NCBI RefSeq assembly: GCF_021044935.1
Contig: NZ_JAJNMP010000001.1
Location: 1,223,732 to 1,287,731 of the forward strand
Direction of reading: 5' to 3'
Source: Agromyces cavernae
Lineage (GTDB): Bacteria; Actinomycetota; Actinomycetes; Actinomycetales; Microbacteriaceae
Length of the DNA stretch: 64,000 bases
Below, in pieces: positions 52,662 to 61,044 of this stretch (position 1 is its first letter; every line of letters starts with the position of its first letter). The translations under genes were made by a program, and so were the position numbers. Under the pieces are notes generated by a model, which saw nothing but the letters and a program-made list of their open reading frames with translations, ran no database searches and was not told where the DNA came from.

Positions 52662-52976
52662 GACGAAATCCTGACTGACTCTGGCCCGACAATCCACCCT
52701 CGGGCGTCAGGGTCGGCGGAGCTGGGCCAGCCGGAGCCGGAGCGCGAGCACCTCGGCCGGTCGAGCTGACCTCGCGTGCTTGTCCGTTGCACTGCCGTTG
52801 CGCGTCTCCCTTGACTTTCCCGGCCAAGGATCCGCTTGCGCGGCGGGCATCTGCTTCTTTCCCTAGTCAGGGCCTGTCATCGATGATTGTGCTGCTTCGA
52901 TACTCGAAGGCGAGGGCGGTTAGCGTGGCTGCATGGCAGTCGTGAACTCGGTTTCCTCGTTTGAGCAATACATAGT

Positions 52977-53573
52977 GTGAGTGATGACAGTGAGGTGATC
53001 GGGCGATCCATTGAGGAGCCAGCCCAATTCGCCGTGCTCTTCGACCGGCATGCACGCACGGTGCACAACTATGCGGCGCGCCGAGTTGGTTCGGACGACG
53101 CGAACGACATCATGTCGGAGACCTTTCTGGTCGCGTTCGAGCGTCGCGGTGATTTCGACCTGGCCGTGGCGAGTGCTCGCCCGTGGTTGCTCGGCATTGC
53201 CACTCGTGTCATGCATCGGCATGTGCGAGTTGAGGCCAGGGCTTGGCGGGGCATGGTGGCGGCGTTGGCCGCAGAAGTGTCGCCCGATCTCATCGATCAA
53301 GCCGGCGGTCGGATCGATGCGACACGACTGACTCGGCGGCTGCGCGCCGCACTGCGTGGTTTGCATGCCCGTGACCGAGACGTGCTCCTCCTCTATGCCT
53401 GGGGTGATCTGGACTACAGCGGGATCGCCGCCGCCTTGGAGATCCCGGTCGGCACTGTTCGCTCACGGCTCAACCGCGCCCGCCGTGCCATGAGGGCAGC
53501 TGCGGGGCTTCTCGATTCTGAAGATACGGAGACTGAACATGGACGAGCTGCTGCTGCTGCGCCGAGCGCGTAG
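52977..53573 (+). CDS. ECF-type sigma factor, copy 2 of a duplicated module
   Basis: A 198-aa ECF sigma factor paralogous to the one at 43.8 kb (same IMSETFLVAFERR, LLYAWGDLDYSGIAA and PVGTVRSRLNRARRAMRAA blocks). GTG 52977 is used. Its last 35 nt overlap the following CU044_5270-type gene, exactly as in copy 1. The two sigma factors may recognise related promoters; cross-talk is possible. Confidence 0.88.
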   Translation: MSDDSEVIGRSIEEPAQFAVLFDRHARTVHNYAARRVGSDDANDIMSETFLVAFERRGDFDLAVASARPWLLGIATRVMHRHVRVEARAWRGMVAALAAEVSPDLIDQAGGRIDATRLTRRLRAALRGLHARDRDVLLLYAWGDLDYSGIAAALEIPVGTVRSRLNRARRAMRAAAGLLDSEDTETEHGRAAAAAPSA

Positions 53574-54657
53574 TGATGTCGAGCCGCCGTCGGCTGAGGT
53601 CGTGGCTGGCGCCCGCGCGGCGTTGATGGAACGCGTGCAGACCGAAACCAGCATCGACGCCGTGCCGCGGGTTCGGCATCGTGTGCGCCGCATCGGCTTT
53701 GCAACGCTGGGGACGTTGGCAGCCGGCGGCTTGGTTGCCGGTCTCGTGTTCACGAACATGCTCGGACTCGCGGGGTGGCGCGGGGGCGCGGATGCCGCAG
53801 CGGCATCGGTACTGCACGATGCCGCGATCGCGACGCTAGGCAGCGAAGACCCGATCCTCGAGCCTGGGCAGTACCTCCGGATCGACCAAACCGCGGTCTA
53901 CGGGGCCACGAACTTCACTGACGATGAGAAGTACATCAGCTACCTCACGATCAGCCATGAAGAGCTCTACGTGCCGGCCAACCCGGAAGGCGACTGGGTT
54001 TGGATCCGGCCGCTCTCGAAGACCTACGAGACATTCGGGCCTGAGTCCGCGGCGATCGCCGAGGAGAACGAGCTCGGCTCGGTCGAGGCGTTCGGTGAGA
54101 ACTCCGCCGAGATCGTACGGGCACCGGGCGGCGCGTTCTACAGCATGGAGAACCAGCACTCGCCCTCGGCATTGAAGCGCCTGCCCACTGATCCGTACCA
54201 GCTGCTCAACTACATCTACCGGACGACGTTGGGGCAAGGGCCCTCACCCGACCAGGAAGCGTTGGTCTGGATCGCAGACACGCTTCGGTCTGGGGCGGTG
54301 CCTGCACAACTCCGCTCGGCCATGTATCAAGCTGCTGCGCTCATCCCGGGCGTGGAGATCACCGAGCGACAGGCGAACCTCGACGGCCGCGTCGGTGTGG
54401 CGATCGGCCGGTACGAGGAATCGAACGGGATCCGCCAAGACATCATCATCGACCCAGAGACAGGGGCGATCATCGGTCAGCGCGAAGTACAAATGCGTGA
54501 CGAGCCCTTCAACTCGTTCCCGGCCGGGACTGTGATCGCGTGGACTGCGATCACGAGCACCGTCGTCGACGCAGCCCCCAAGGGCGGAACCGTTGATGGC
54601 GCCTTCGAGGAGTGCGAACTCACAGCCCCAGGAACCTTCAGCTGCCCGATGGAATGA
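53539..54657 (+). CDS. CU044_5270-type membrane protein, partner of the sigma factor (copy 2)
   Basis: A 372-aa single-pass protein with the same plan as copy 1: MDELLLLRRARSDVEPPSAE at the N-terminus, one membrane helix near residues 51-75, and an extracytoplasmic domain with IPGVEITERQANLDGRVGVA, DIIIDPETGAIIGQR and ITSTVVD. It has an extra C-terminal tail of about 30 residues with a Cys pair (EECELTAPGTFSC). The likely role is membrane control of the sigma factor; unproven. Confidence 0.82.
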   Translation: MDELLLLRRARSDVEPPSAEVVAGARAALMERVQTETSIDAVPRVRHRVRRIGFATLGTLAAGGLVAGLVFTNMLGLAGWRGGADAAAASVLHDAAIATLGSEDPILEPGQYLRIDQTAVYGATNFTDDEKYISYLTISHEELYVPANPEGDWVWIRPLSKTYETFGPESAAIAEENELGSVEAFGENSAEIVRAPGGAFYSMENQHSPSALKRLPTDPYQLLNYIYRTTLGQGPSPDQEALVWIADTLRSGAVPAQLRSAMYQAAALIPGVEITERQANLDGRVGVAIGRYEESNGIRQDIIIDPETGAIIGQREVQMRDEPFNSFPAGTVIAWTAITSTVVDAAPKGGTVDGAFEECELTAPGTFSCPME

Positions 54658-54722
54658 ACTTGCGCGCATAGCTACAGGCTGTCAGCCACGCGTGCGCGAA
54701 TCGACTGAGAGGAACGAGCGAA

Positions 54723-54821
54723 GTGACGAGAATCGAGCCCAGCGCGATCGACCTTCCCCCGACAGAACCGATCGACATCACCGCATACTTGCCTGACCCA
54801 AGAGACGAACCCACGGGATGA
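54723..54821 (+). CDS. Possible 32-aa small ORF after the sigma module
   Basis: GTG 54723 opens an acidic, Pro-rich 32-aa frame (IEPSAIDLPPTEPIDITAYL ...) after a purine-rich stretch. It may be a gene fragment. Weak evidence. Confidence 0.2.
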   Translation: MTRIEPSAIDLPPTEPIDITAYLPDPRDEPTG

Positions 54822-54878
54822 GATCGCTATCGGCGAGCCCGTGACTCCATGCCCGGTAGGCGATGGCACCCGGGCTTC

Positions 54879-55235
54879 CTAGGCTGTCGGCGGTGCGTCG
54901 CGGTCCGTGCTCTCCAGGTGCCCTTGGAGGGCAGCACGCAGTTGATTCGGGTACCACCCGTCGATCCACACCAGTTGCCAGAAGGTATACATCTGGTCGA
55001 GGCCTTCTCGCCGCCAGATGTGGGCGCTGTAGAAGGCGTGGGCGACGATGTCCGCCGCGAGGAACACGAACGGACCTATCGGGGATCCGTAGCCCGACTG
55101 GATGACTGCGATGACCGCGATGAGCAGGAGGAACAGGAGCGACAGGAACGGCAGGAGCTGGAAGCGTGGGGTACGTGTTTGCGCGGTAAGGATGCCGAAG
55201 CAGAGCCCGGCGATCCCCATCACAACGAGGTCCAT
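54879..55235 (-). CDS. Small membrane protein
   Basis: A 118-aa protein with about three helices (residues 3-20, 30-52, 60-75) and a soluble tail (AHIWRREGLDQMYTFWQLVW ...). aagga precedes ATG 55235. No family is recognised. Confidence 0.55.
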   Translation of the reverse strand: MDLVVMGIAGLCFGILTAQTRTPRFQLLPFLSLLFLLLIAVIAVIQSGYGSPIGPFVFLAADIVAHAFYSAHIWRREGLDQMYTFWQLVWIDGWYPNQLRAALQGHLESTDRDAPPTA

Positions 55236-55382
55236 GGTCCCATCCTTGCGCACTCTCGCGACGTCTCAAGGAGGCGTCGCGGTCCACGCGCCACGAGCAC
55301 CACTGGCACCCGCACGGGGATTCCCAACGGCACTACATCGCCGGCAGCAGTTACCTCCTCCAGACCCAGTAACGTTCCGGTG

Positions 55383-55946
55383 ATGAACTTCCGCGTCTTT
55401 CGTCCCGCAGTGCCCGAGGGGTTCGAGTGGGTCTTCCCGGTCGATCCTGGCGACTTCGAGGTGTTCTGGACGCTGTCTGATCGGCAGCCTGGGACTGCAT
55501 GGGAGCCGATCCAGATGCGTTTGCTGAAGGAGGATGAGCACGGGCTGCCCTGGCTCCGTTCGGAAATGCCGTGGCTGGGTGGGCATGTGCTCATCCTTCG
55601 CGATGAAGCGATTGAAGCTGTCGGGCCACTCCTCGCCCCGTACGGCGAGCTACTGCCGCTGGAGTGTGATGAGGCCCGGCTGGTGGTGTTTAGCGCTCCG
55701 CCAGTGGCGAACGTGCTCGAGGAAAGCCGATCCGAAATCGTTCGCTTTGCATCCGGACGAATCATGGACATCCGCCGCCATGTCTTCGATTTGGGTGCAC
55801 TCGCGGGAAGTAGCGCGTTCAAGCTTGCCGAGCTTCCCCGCGGCGATCTCTTCCTCGGAGGCGACCTGGTCGAGGCGATTCAAGCTACTGGCCTCACCGG
55901 TGGCACAGAGTTCCGGCTGATCTACGATGCGAGCACCACGGTGTGA
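55383..55946 (+). CDS. Imm11-like (DUF1629-type) protein, orphan
   Basis: A 187-aa soluble protein. The C-terminal half has the layout of the Imm11/DUF1629 immunity family: SSAFKLAELPRGDLFLGGDL, then VEAIQATGLTGGTEFRLIYD. Such proteins protect against polymorphic toxins, but no toxin gene is next to it here. ATG 55383 is used (GTG 55380 is adjacent). The assignment is by motif only. Confidence 0.55.
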   Translation: MNFRVFRPAVPEGFEWVFPVDPGDFEVFWTLSDRQPGTAWEPIQMRLLKEDEHGLPWLRSEMPWLGGHVLILRDEAIEAVGPLLAPYGELLPLECDEARLVVFSAPPVANVLEESRSEIVRFASGRIMDIRRHVFDLGALAGSSAFKLAELPRGDLFLGGDLVEAIQATGLTGGTEFRLIYDASTTV

Positions 55947-56095
55947 GGCGCGGCGATTGACCAGGGACCAACGCTAGCGTTTCCCTCGATTAGTCGCCGG
56001 GTTTCAGAAGCAAGGGGACGTTCAGCGGCGGCTCAGTAAGGGATCGTTCACCGGGCGGTCAGCAAAGCGCCGCGACAAGTTGGTTGTCGGCTGGA

Positions 56096-56587
56096 TCATT
56101 CGGTCGCGCAGGGTATTCCGCCCTCGTGGGCGATCAAGATCGTGTCAAAGACGTACTTGCCGTTCTGTGATCTGATAACGAACTCACCGAGATACGTGCC
56201 CGCATCGTTCACCGCGGGGACGGTCACGGTGGCATCGGGGCCAACCTCCTTCTCGACGTCAGGAAGGACGGTGAGGGCTGCCTCGAGGGCCATGAGTGCG
56301 TCTTCAGGCGTAAACCCGAGGGTGTTTACGGCATCGGGTGATTCATCGAGCGCGCGTTGTTGGCCACGAATCATGACCTCGAGAACTTCTCTGCGTGATT
56401 CGGCGCCTAAGTCAGGTGCCGACTCCACGATGCCGAACGTTCCACAATCGGGATCGGTGAATACTCTTTCCGGCGATGGCGTGGGAGCGGATGATTCGTC
56501 AGTTCGGGTCGCGCATCCGGAAACCAGGAGGAGCACGGCCACGCTCAGGAGCGCCAATGCCGAAGCGAGTTTCTTCGGATCAACCAT
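56096..56587 (-). CDS. Small lipoprotein, source of the fragment at 60.8 kb
   Basis: A 163-aa exported protein with lipobox LVSGC (Cys near residue 25), a Pro/Ser/Thr spacer and a small domain ending GTYLGEFVIRSQNGKYVFDT and IAHEGGIPCATE; two cysteines (DPDCGTFG and the last one) may pair. ATG 56587 is used. The last 36 codons recur, diverged, at 60827-60935. No family is recognised. Confidence 0.7.
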   Translation of the reverse strand: MVDPKKLASALALLSVAVLLLVSGCATRTDESSAPTPSPERVFTDPDCGTFGIVESAPDLGAESRREVLEVMIRGQQRALDESPDAVNTLGFTPEDALMALEAALTVLPDVEKEVGPDATVTVPAVNDAGTYLGEFVIRSQNGKYVFDTILIAHEGGIPCATE

Positions 56588-56795
56588 GTCGGCCTCCTAG
56601 TACAGCCAGCAGCGCCGGGTAGCCGGCTCAGGATTGTTCGCGATCCGCTCGGCCGGTCTGGTGGCGTCGCTTCGTCTCCCGTGACCCCAACCTAGCCACG
56701 AGAGCGAGCCGGCGGGCGATCCCGACTGCATATAGCGATCCCTCTGCGGAACAGGGTCCTGTATCCAGGTGAGCCGCGGGGGACTCGTGACCCCG

Positions 56796-56827
56796 GTCTT
56801 ATGTATTATCCAGTTGATACATAAGAC
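56796..56827. promoter_or_regulatory. Operator-like inverted repeat for the GntR module
   Basis: GTCTTATGTAT (56796-56806) and its exact reverse complement ATACATAAGAC (56817-56827) are separated by 10 bp and end next to the ribosome site agggagg. The site is AT-rich in a GC-rich setting. It fits a binding site for the GntR-type regulator encoded two genes on, with autoregulation. Confidence 0.75.
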
Positions 56828-56839
56828 AGGGAGGTGCAC

Positions 56840-57769
56840 GTGGGCCTGTGGATGTGGATGGAAGAGATCGTGGTCGGCATCATCGCGCTCGTCGCGTTGG
56901 GTGTTCTCCTTTTCGCAGTGAGGGCATCGAAGTCAACCGACGCGGCACAGTCTCTCGCCGGCCGGGTCGCGTCGATCTTCGCGGCAGGCGGGGTCGCCAC
57001 ATTCTGGTGGTCACGGTGGTGGGCGCCCTTCCAGGAGGACCCCGAGGCGCGCTACGCCATTCCGATTGCCGCCGCGACGGTCGCGGTCGCGGTGTACGCG
57101 CTCGTCGGTTCGCGTCGAACGGATCCTCAGCCCCTCGGCGCCGTGGATCTCAGTCCGCGGTCCGTCTGGTCGTACGGCTCCAGGTCGTGGTTCGCGGGCT
57201 GGTGGACGCTGACCGGGCTGATGGCGGGGACCGTGCTGCTGGCCGGCTTGGCTTCCTCTACCGACGAGCACGGTCGCCACACGATGATCTTCATCCAGAT
57301 GGGCAGCGCAAACGCCGGCACGACCTTCTTCGGCTGGTGGTTCGGGATTCCGGTCCTGGTCGCGCTGGCGGTACTCATCCTCGTTGTGCAACTGGCGTTG
57401 TGGCGCATCGCCAGACCCGCCGCGCCCGCGAACCCGGTCCAGCGTGAACGCGATCGGGGCGACCGTCGGAACCGAACCCGGACGGTCCTGTCGATCGCCG
57501 CGGGCGCGGTCGCCTTCACACTCGGCGTCTCGTGGAACTTCCTGGGCCGGTCCTCCCAACTCGCGGGAGGCCTCTCCGCACCAGATGGTGTGCCGATCGA
57601 GGTCGGGACCTCGTTCGCCGCGCTCGCGGTGCCGCTGACCGTCCTCGGCATCCTGCTCGAGGGACTGGGTGTCGCGCTCCTTCTCCTTGCGCTGTTCCAA
57701 CCCCGCAGGCGGGCGAGCCTCCCGGTCGCGGCCGAGCAGCCCGAGGTAGTCGCACCGGGTATGCGCTGA
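56840..57769 (+). CDS. Multi-pass membrane protein of the GntR module
   Basis: A 309-aa protein with about seven helices in pairs, basic loops (QRERDRGDRRNRTRT) and no recognised family. agggagg sits 5 nt before GTG 56840. Its stop overlaps the start of the GntR gene (TGATG), so both are one operon under the inverted repeat at 56.8 kb. YtrA-type GntR regulators usually control transporters, so a role in export or envelope stress is possible, but no ABC ATPase is present. Confidence 0.7.
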   Translation: MGLWMWMEEIVVGIIALVALGVLLFAVRASKSTDAAQSLAGRVASIFAAGGVATFWWSRWWAPFQEDPEARYAIPIAAATVAVAVYALVGSRRTDPQPLGAVDLSPRSVWSYGSRSWFAGWWTLTGLMAGTVLLAGLASSTDEHGRHTMIFIQMGSANAGTTFFGWWFGIPVLVALAVLILVVQLALWRIARPAAPANPVQRERDRGDRRNRTRTVLSIAAGAVAFTLGVSWNFLGRSSQLAGGLSAPDGVPIEVGTSFAALAVPLTVLGILLEGLGVALLLLALFQPRRRASLPVAAEQPEVVAPGMR

Positions 57770-58122
57770 TGGTCTCGATCGACCTGTCCGGCGCGTCCCC
57801 GCCGTCGGATCAGATCTACCAACAGCTGCGTGGCCAGATCCTGACCGGTCGGCTCGCCCCAGGCGACCGACTGCCAACCGTTCGTCAGCTCGCACGAGAC
57901 CTCGGCCTGGCGGTCGGCACCGTGGCCAGGGCGTACAAGCAGCTCGAGGCCGACGCGTTCGTCCAGACGAGAGCGAGAGCTGGGACAGTCGTCAGCCCGT
58001 CACCACGCAGCCTTCCCGCCGATGTCCTCAAAGCGGCGCGCGAGCTCCACGAGGCCGCCATCCGCAACGGACTGGGACGAGAGGAAACGATCGGCGCCTT
58101 GACGGGGATGTGGCCGGAGTAG
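57769..58122 (+). CDS. GntR-family regulator, YtrA subfamily
   Basis: A 117-aa regulator. Residues 10-77 are the GntR winged helix (QIYQQLRGQILTGRLAPGDR, LPTVRQLARDLGLAVGTVARAYKQLE). The C-terminal part is only about 40 residues, the short dimerisation tail typical of YtrA proteins, with no effector domain. ATG 57769 overlaps the upstream stop. Likely autorepressor through the inverted repeat. Confidence 0.92.
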   Translation: MVSIDLSGASPPSDQIYQQLRGQILTGRLAPGDRLPTVRQLARDLGLAVGTVARAYKQLEADAFVQTRARAGTVVSPSPRSLPADVLKAARELHEAAIRNGLGREETIGALTGMWPE

Positions 58123-58133
58123 CTACACCCGCC

Positions 58134-58159
58134 GCCCGGTGACCGATCCGTCACCGGGC
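58134..58159. terminator. Bidirectional hairpin between gntR and the SRPBCC gene
   Basis: Perfect 10-bp arms GCCCGGTGAC/GTCACCGGGC around a 6-nt loop, between convergent genes. Confidence 0.75.
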
Positions 58160-58164
58160 GCTCG

Positions 58165-58629
58165 CTACTCGACGGGCAGATCCCGCTGGCGCTCCGCCTT
58201 CGATTCGAGCAGCTCAGCCAGCCGCCGGTCTCCATCGCGTACCTCGCGCTCGATGGCGCGCCGCATCAGTGGCTCAGCGATGCGGTTGAGCCCGCGCGTC
58301 GTGAACTCCATCACACATGTCACCAGCGTGCCCCCGGCGTGCGGCTCGAGCCGGTACTCGACATGGCCGGTGATCCCTCCATCGGCGATCTCGAATGCGA
58401 TCAGCCGACTCGGCTCGTATTTGGTGTACCGGTTGCGGGCCTCGATGCGTCGACCGGCGACTCGGCGCACGAACGTGTGTTCCGTACCGACGCCGATCGG
58501 ACCCGTAGTGAGCCGGCGTACTTCGATGAGTCCAGGCTGCCAACGCGGGGCGTTCGTTTGATCGGCGACGAATGCGAAGACGTCCTCGGGCGCCCTCGCG
58601 ACGACGACCTCGGCTTGTACGGTGAACAT
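58165..58629 (-). CDS. SRPBCC-family (polyketide cyclase/START-like) protein
   Basis: A 154-aa single SRPBCC domain. It starts FTVQAEVVVARAPEDVFAFV, has WQPGLIEVRRL, VEYRLEPHAGGTLVTCVMEF and the final helix; such domains bind hydrophobic ligands. ggagggg precedes ATG 58629. It is divergent from a TetR regulator with an operator-like repeat between, so it is probably repressed by that regulator. Confidence 0.87.
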   Translation of the reverse strand: MFTVQAEVVVARAPEDVFAFVADQTNAPRWQPGLIEVRRLTTGPIGVGTEHTFVRRVAGRRIEARNRYTKYEPSRLIAFEIADGGITGHVEYRLEPHAGGTLVTCVMEFTTRGLNRIAEPLMRRAIEREVRDGDRRLAELLESKAERQRDLPVE

Positions 58630-58649
58630 TCTGTCCCCCTCCCGTCGTT

Positions 58650-58670
58650 CACTAGAGCTTCACTCTAGTG
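58650..58670. promoter_or_regulatory. TetR operator-like inverted repeat
   Basis: CACTAGAG (58650-58657) and CTCTAGTG (58663-58670) are exact inverted repeats with a 5-bp spacer in the 62-bp divergent region between the SRPBCC and TetR genes. Size and place fit a TetR-dimer site that controls both. Confidence 0.8.
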
Positions 58671-58691
58671 TGGTGCACTATACTCCTGCTC

Positions 58692-59336
58692 GTGACGAGC
58701 GACAAGAGAGTGAATCGACGCGATCAGGCCCGGCAGACCCGCCGTAAGATCCTGAAGGCGGCGCACGAGGAGTTCCTGGAGCGGGGCTATCACGGCGCCA
58801 CGATTGCTGCGATCGCGCGGCGCGCGGGCGTCGCGAACCAGACGGTCTACTTCGTGTTTCACACGAAGTCGGAACTCGTCAGCGCGGTCATCGATGACGC
58901 TGTGCTCGGGCCAGACGATCCCACGATCCCGCAGCAGAGCGAGTGGTGGGCGAGCATGCTTGCCGCGCCCAGCGCCCCATCCGCCCTTGAGTATTTCATC
59001 CGGGGAGCGGCTCCGCTGCTGGAGCGGGCGGCCGCCGTGGCCGAGGTCGTTCGCGCGGCCGCGATGACGGATGAAGAGGTGATGGCTGTGCACCGGTATC
59101 ACGATGGCATGCAGGTCGCAGGATACGGGCAGGTCATCGACGTCGTGGCCGCGAAGGGCGAACTCCGCGACGGACTCACCCCACAGATCGCGACCGACGT
59201 GCTCCTCACGTTATGCGGCGACGCGCTTTGGGTGGTGCTCAGGAAGGAGCGTGGCTGGCCATTCGATCGAGTCGTCGACTGGCTCGTCGCGACCGTGCCC
59301 GGATCGATCCTCGCCGAGCCTGCCGCACTGAAATGA
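58692..59336 (+). CDS. TetR-family transcriptional regulator
   Basis: A 214-aa TetR protein. The N-terminal helix-turn-helix reads TRRKILKAAHEEFLERGYHG, ATIAAIARRAGVANQTVYFV, FHTKSEL. The C-terminal ligand domain is generic. GTG 58692 is used; it leaves the operator-like repeat just upstream. The ligand is unknown, perhaps a hydrophobic compound given the SRPBCC partner. The 273 bp after the gene hold remnants without an intact gene. Confidence 0.92.
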   Translation: MTSDKRVNRRDQARQTRRKILKAAHEEFLERGYHGATIAAIARRAGVANQTVYFVFHTKSELVSAVIDDAVLGPDDPTIPQQSEWWASMLAAPSAPSALEYFIRGAAPLLERAAAVAEVVRAAAMTDEEVMAVHRYHDGMQVAGYGQVIDVVAAKGELRDGLTPQIATDVLLTLCGDALWVVLRKERGWPFDRVVDWLVATVPGSILAEPAALK

Positions 59337-59609
59337 TCGTCCTGAGCGGATGACCCACCGACGACCCGGCCTCCGTACAGGTGACTCTGCGGGGCCTCCA
59401 GCTCGTTGGGTCGGGCATCGCGTGCTCGGGGGTCAACACGAACACAGTGCTGCGTGCGCTGCGGCGGCGGCTGCGACAGAAGGGCATGTTGAAGGTCCGC
59501 CGTGACCGGTCATCTCGCTACCCCGGCCTAGGGGCGCCGTCGTCCAGAAAGCGCGCGAACTCGTCGCGTTCGCGGATCCGCCATCGGACGGTGACCATAG
59601 GATTTCGCC

Positions 59610-60116
59610 GTGTCCGTTTCCATCCGTCACATTGAGCCCAACGACTACCTGACGGTCGAGTCGATTGAGAACGCCGCGGATCAGTTGCTCATCAACCGGC
59701 TGAACCCTGAGAGTTGGGAGCCCGCTCCGTCCGGTCGGTCGAGAGCGGAGGAGCCTGGGTTCGTCTTGATCGCGGAGGAAACACAGACAAGCACCACCGT
59801 CGGGTTCGTGCACGTTCTTGAGAGTGACGGGATCGCTCACTTGGAGCAACTCTCGGTGCTTCCTCAGTATGGTCGACGTGGCTACGGACGGCGACTGGTC
59901 GAAGCCGCGATGGATGAGGCTCGTCGTCGAGGGTATGACCGGCTGACCCTGCGGACCTACGCCGACGTGCCCTGGAACGCGCCCTTCTATGCGCGCATCG
60001 GCTTTGTCGAGACAGAGCCCACCACCGACTTCCACAAGCACCTCGTCCATGTGGAGAAGCGACTCGGGCTACCTCAGTACGGACGACGTGTTCAGATGAC
60101 CGCAACCCTTCGGTAG
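59610..60116 (+). CDS. GNAT-family N-acetyltransferase
   Basis: A 168-aa acetyltransferase. The acetyl-CoA loop is QLSVLPQYGRRGYGRRLVEAA-like (positions 95-115; key residues Q-x-x-G-R/G-x-G-R), followed by YADVPWNAPFYARIGF, a common core of the family. The C-terminal segment repeats LPQYGRR, perhaps by chance. aggat precedes GTG 59610. Substrate unknown. Confidence 0.87.
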   Translation: MSVSIRHIEPNDYLTVESIENAADQLLINRLNPESWEPAPSGRSRAEEPGFVLIAEETQTSTTVGFVHVLESDGIAHLEQLSVLPQYGRRGYGRRLVEAAMDEARRRGYDRLTLRTYADVPWNAPFYARIGFVETEPTTDFHKHLVHVEKRLGLPQYGRRVQMTATLR

Positions 60117-60228
60117 TTCGCCGCCTGCCCCTAAGCCGATCGTCGCGCGGGCCGCAATGCTGCTCGTGGTCGTGTTCTGTGTGTACCGTGCGCTCTACAA
60201 TCGGCCTCAAGCAAGAAGGGAGAATCAC

Positions 60229-60687
60229 ATGTCCACCACTGCGTCCGATGGTGTCGCCTGGACGACCCGGACCACGTTCAGTCGGTCCACCCGCATCGCC
60301 CAGCACATCGACGCCGACGCCGCCACGGTATGGCGACTCCTGACCACTGCAGCAGAGATCCCGAGGTGGAACTCGACGGTCGTCTCGCTCGAAGGCCAGA
60401 TCGCTCTCGGCTCGACGATCAAGCTCGTCTCGACACTCGACCCGAGCCGCACGTTCTCGCTGAAGATCAAGGAGTTCGAGCCGAACGTGCGCCTGACCCT
60501 CGGCGGTGGGATGTTCACTCGCACGTGCTCGCTCACGGGCGACGCCGGCGGCACACGAGTGGTGGTCGTCGAGCGCATCGGCGGTCCGTTCTTCCCGTTC
60601 GTCGCACGGATGATCCCGCCGTTGGACGAGAACTTCGAGCAGAGCGCCGCCGACCTGAAGAAGGCAGCAGAAGCAACGGCGTCATAA
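60229..60687 (+). CDS. SRPBCC-family protein
   Basis: A 152-aa SRPBCC domain (IAQHIDADAATVWRLLTTAA, EIPRWNSTVVSLEG, VARMIPPLDENFEQSAADLK), unrelated in detail to the one at 58.2 kb. gaaggga precedes ATG 60229, and TACAAT at 60196-60201 may be the -10 box. Ligand unknown. Confidence 0.87.
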   Translation: MSTTASDGVAWTTRTTFSRSTRIAQHIDADAATVWRLLTTAAEIPRWNSTVVSLEGQIALGSTIKLVSTLDPSRTFSLKIKEFEPNVRLTLGGGMFTRTCSLTGDAGGTRVVVVERIGGPFFPFVARMIPPLDENFEQSAADLKKAAEATAS

Positions 60688-60826
60688 GGAACGACCGCGA
60701 TCTCCGTGGCCTCGCGCTTCATACTCGGGGGTTTCCGGCACGCGCGTCAGAAATGGCACCCCGCCGCACCTTTCCCTCTAGAGGATCCCTCGCCGGGACG
60801 CAGGATGCTTTCGCGATCGGCACTGA

Positions 60827-60935
60827 TCACTCGGTCGGGCAGGGTATTCCGCCTTCGTGGGCGATCGCAATCGTGTCAAAGACATACTTGCCGTTCTGTG
60901 ATCTGATGACGAACTCACCGAGGTAGGTACCCGCA
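60827..60935 (-). pseudogene. 3' fragment of a small lipoprotein gene (copy of 56096-56204)
   Basis: The minus strand encodes AGTYLGEFVIRSQNGKYVFD and then TIAIAHEGGIPCPTE with a stop, nearly the same as the C-terminus of the lipoprotein at 56.1 kb. DNA similarity begins near the stop and ends abruptly at about 60935. There is no start or signal peptide: a remnant of duplication or recombination. Confidence 0.85.
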
Positions 60936-61041
60936 CGTCCACTGCGGGGCCGCACTACGACCGCAAGGGCGCGCCGCTGTGGGCATCGACCGTCGACGAC
61001 GGCCGCCGCGTCGACCTTGCGGCGGCCCGCTGGCGCCCCTG
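60936..61041 (+). pseudogene. 3' remnant of an unidentified gene
   Basis: From the end of the lipoprotein fragment, the plus strand reads GPHYDRKGAPLWASTVDDGR, RVDLAAARWRP and a stop. The composition is protein-like and high-GC, with no start codon in reach. It looks like the C-terminus of a lost core gene. The whole 60688-61044 gap holds only these two fragments. Confidence 0.5.
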
Positions 61042-61044
61042 ACC

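Noticed and set aside
59381..59635. A short plus-strand frame with a basic NTNTVLRALRRRLRQK segment
   Set aside because: No ribosome site, no family, and it runs into the GNAT start; probably a remnant.
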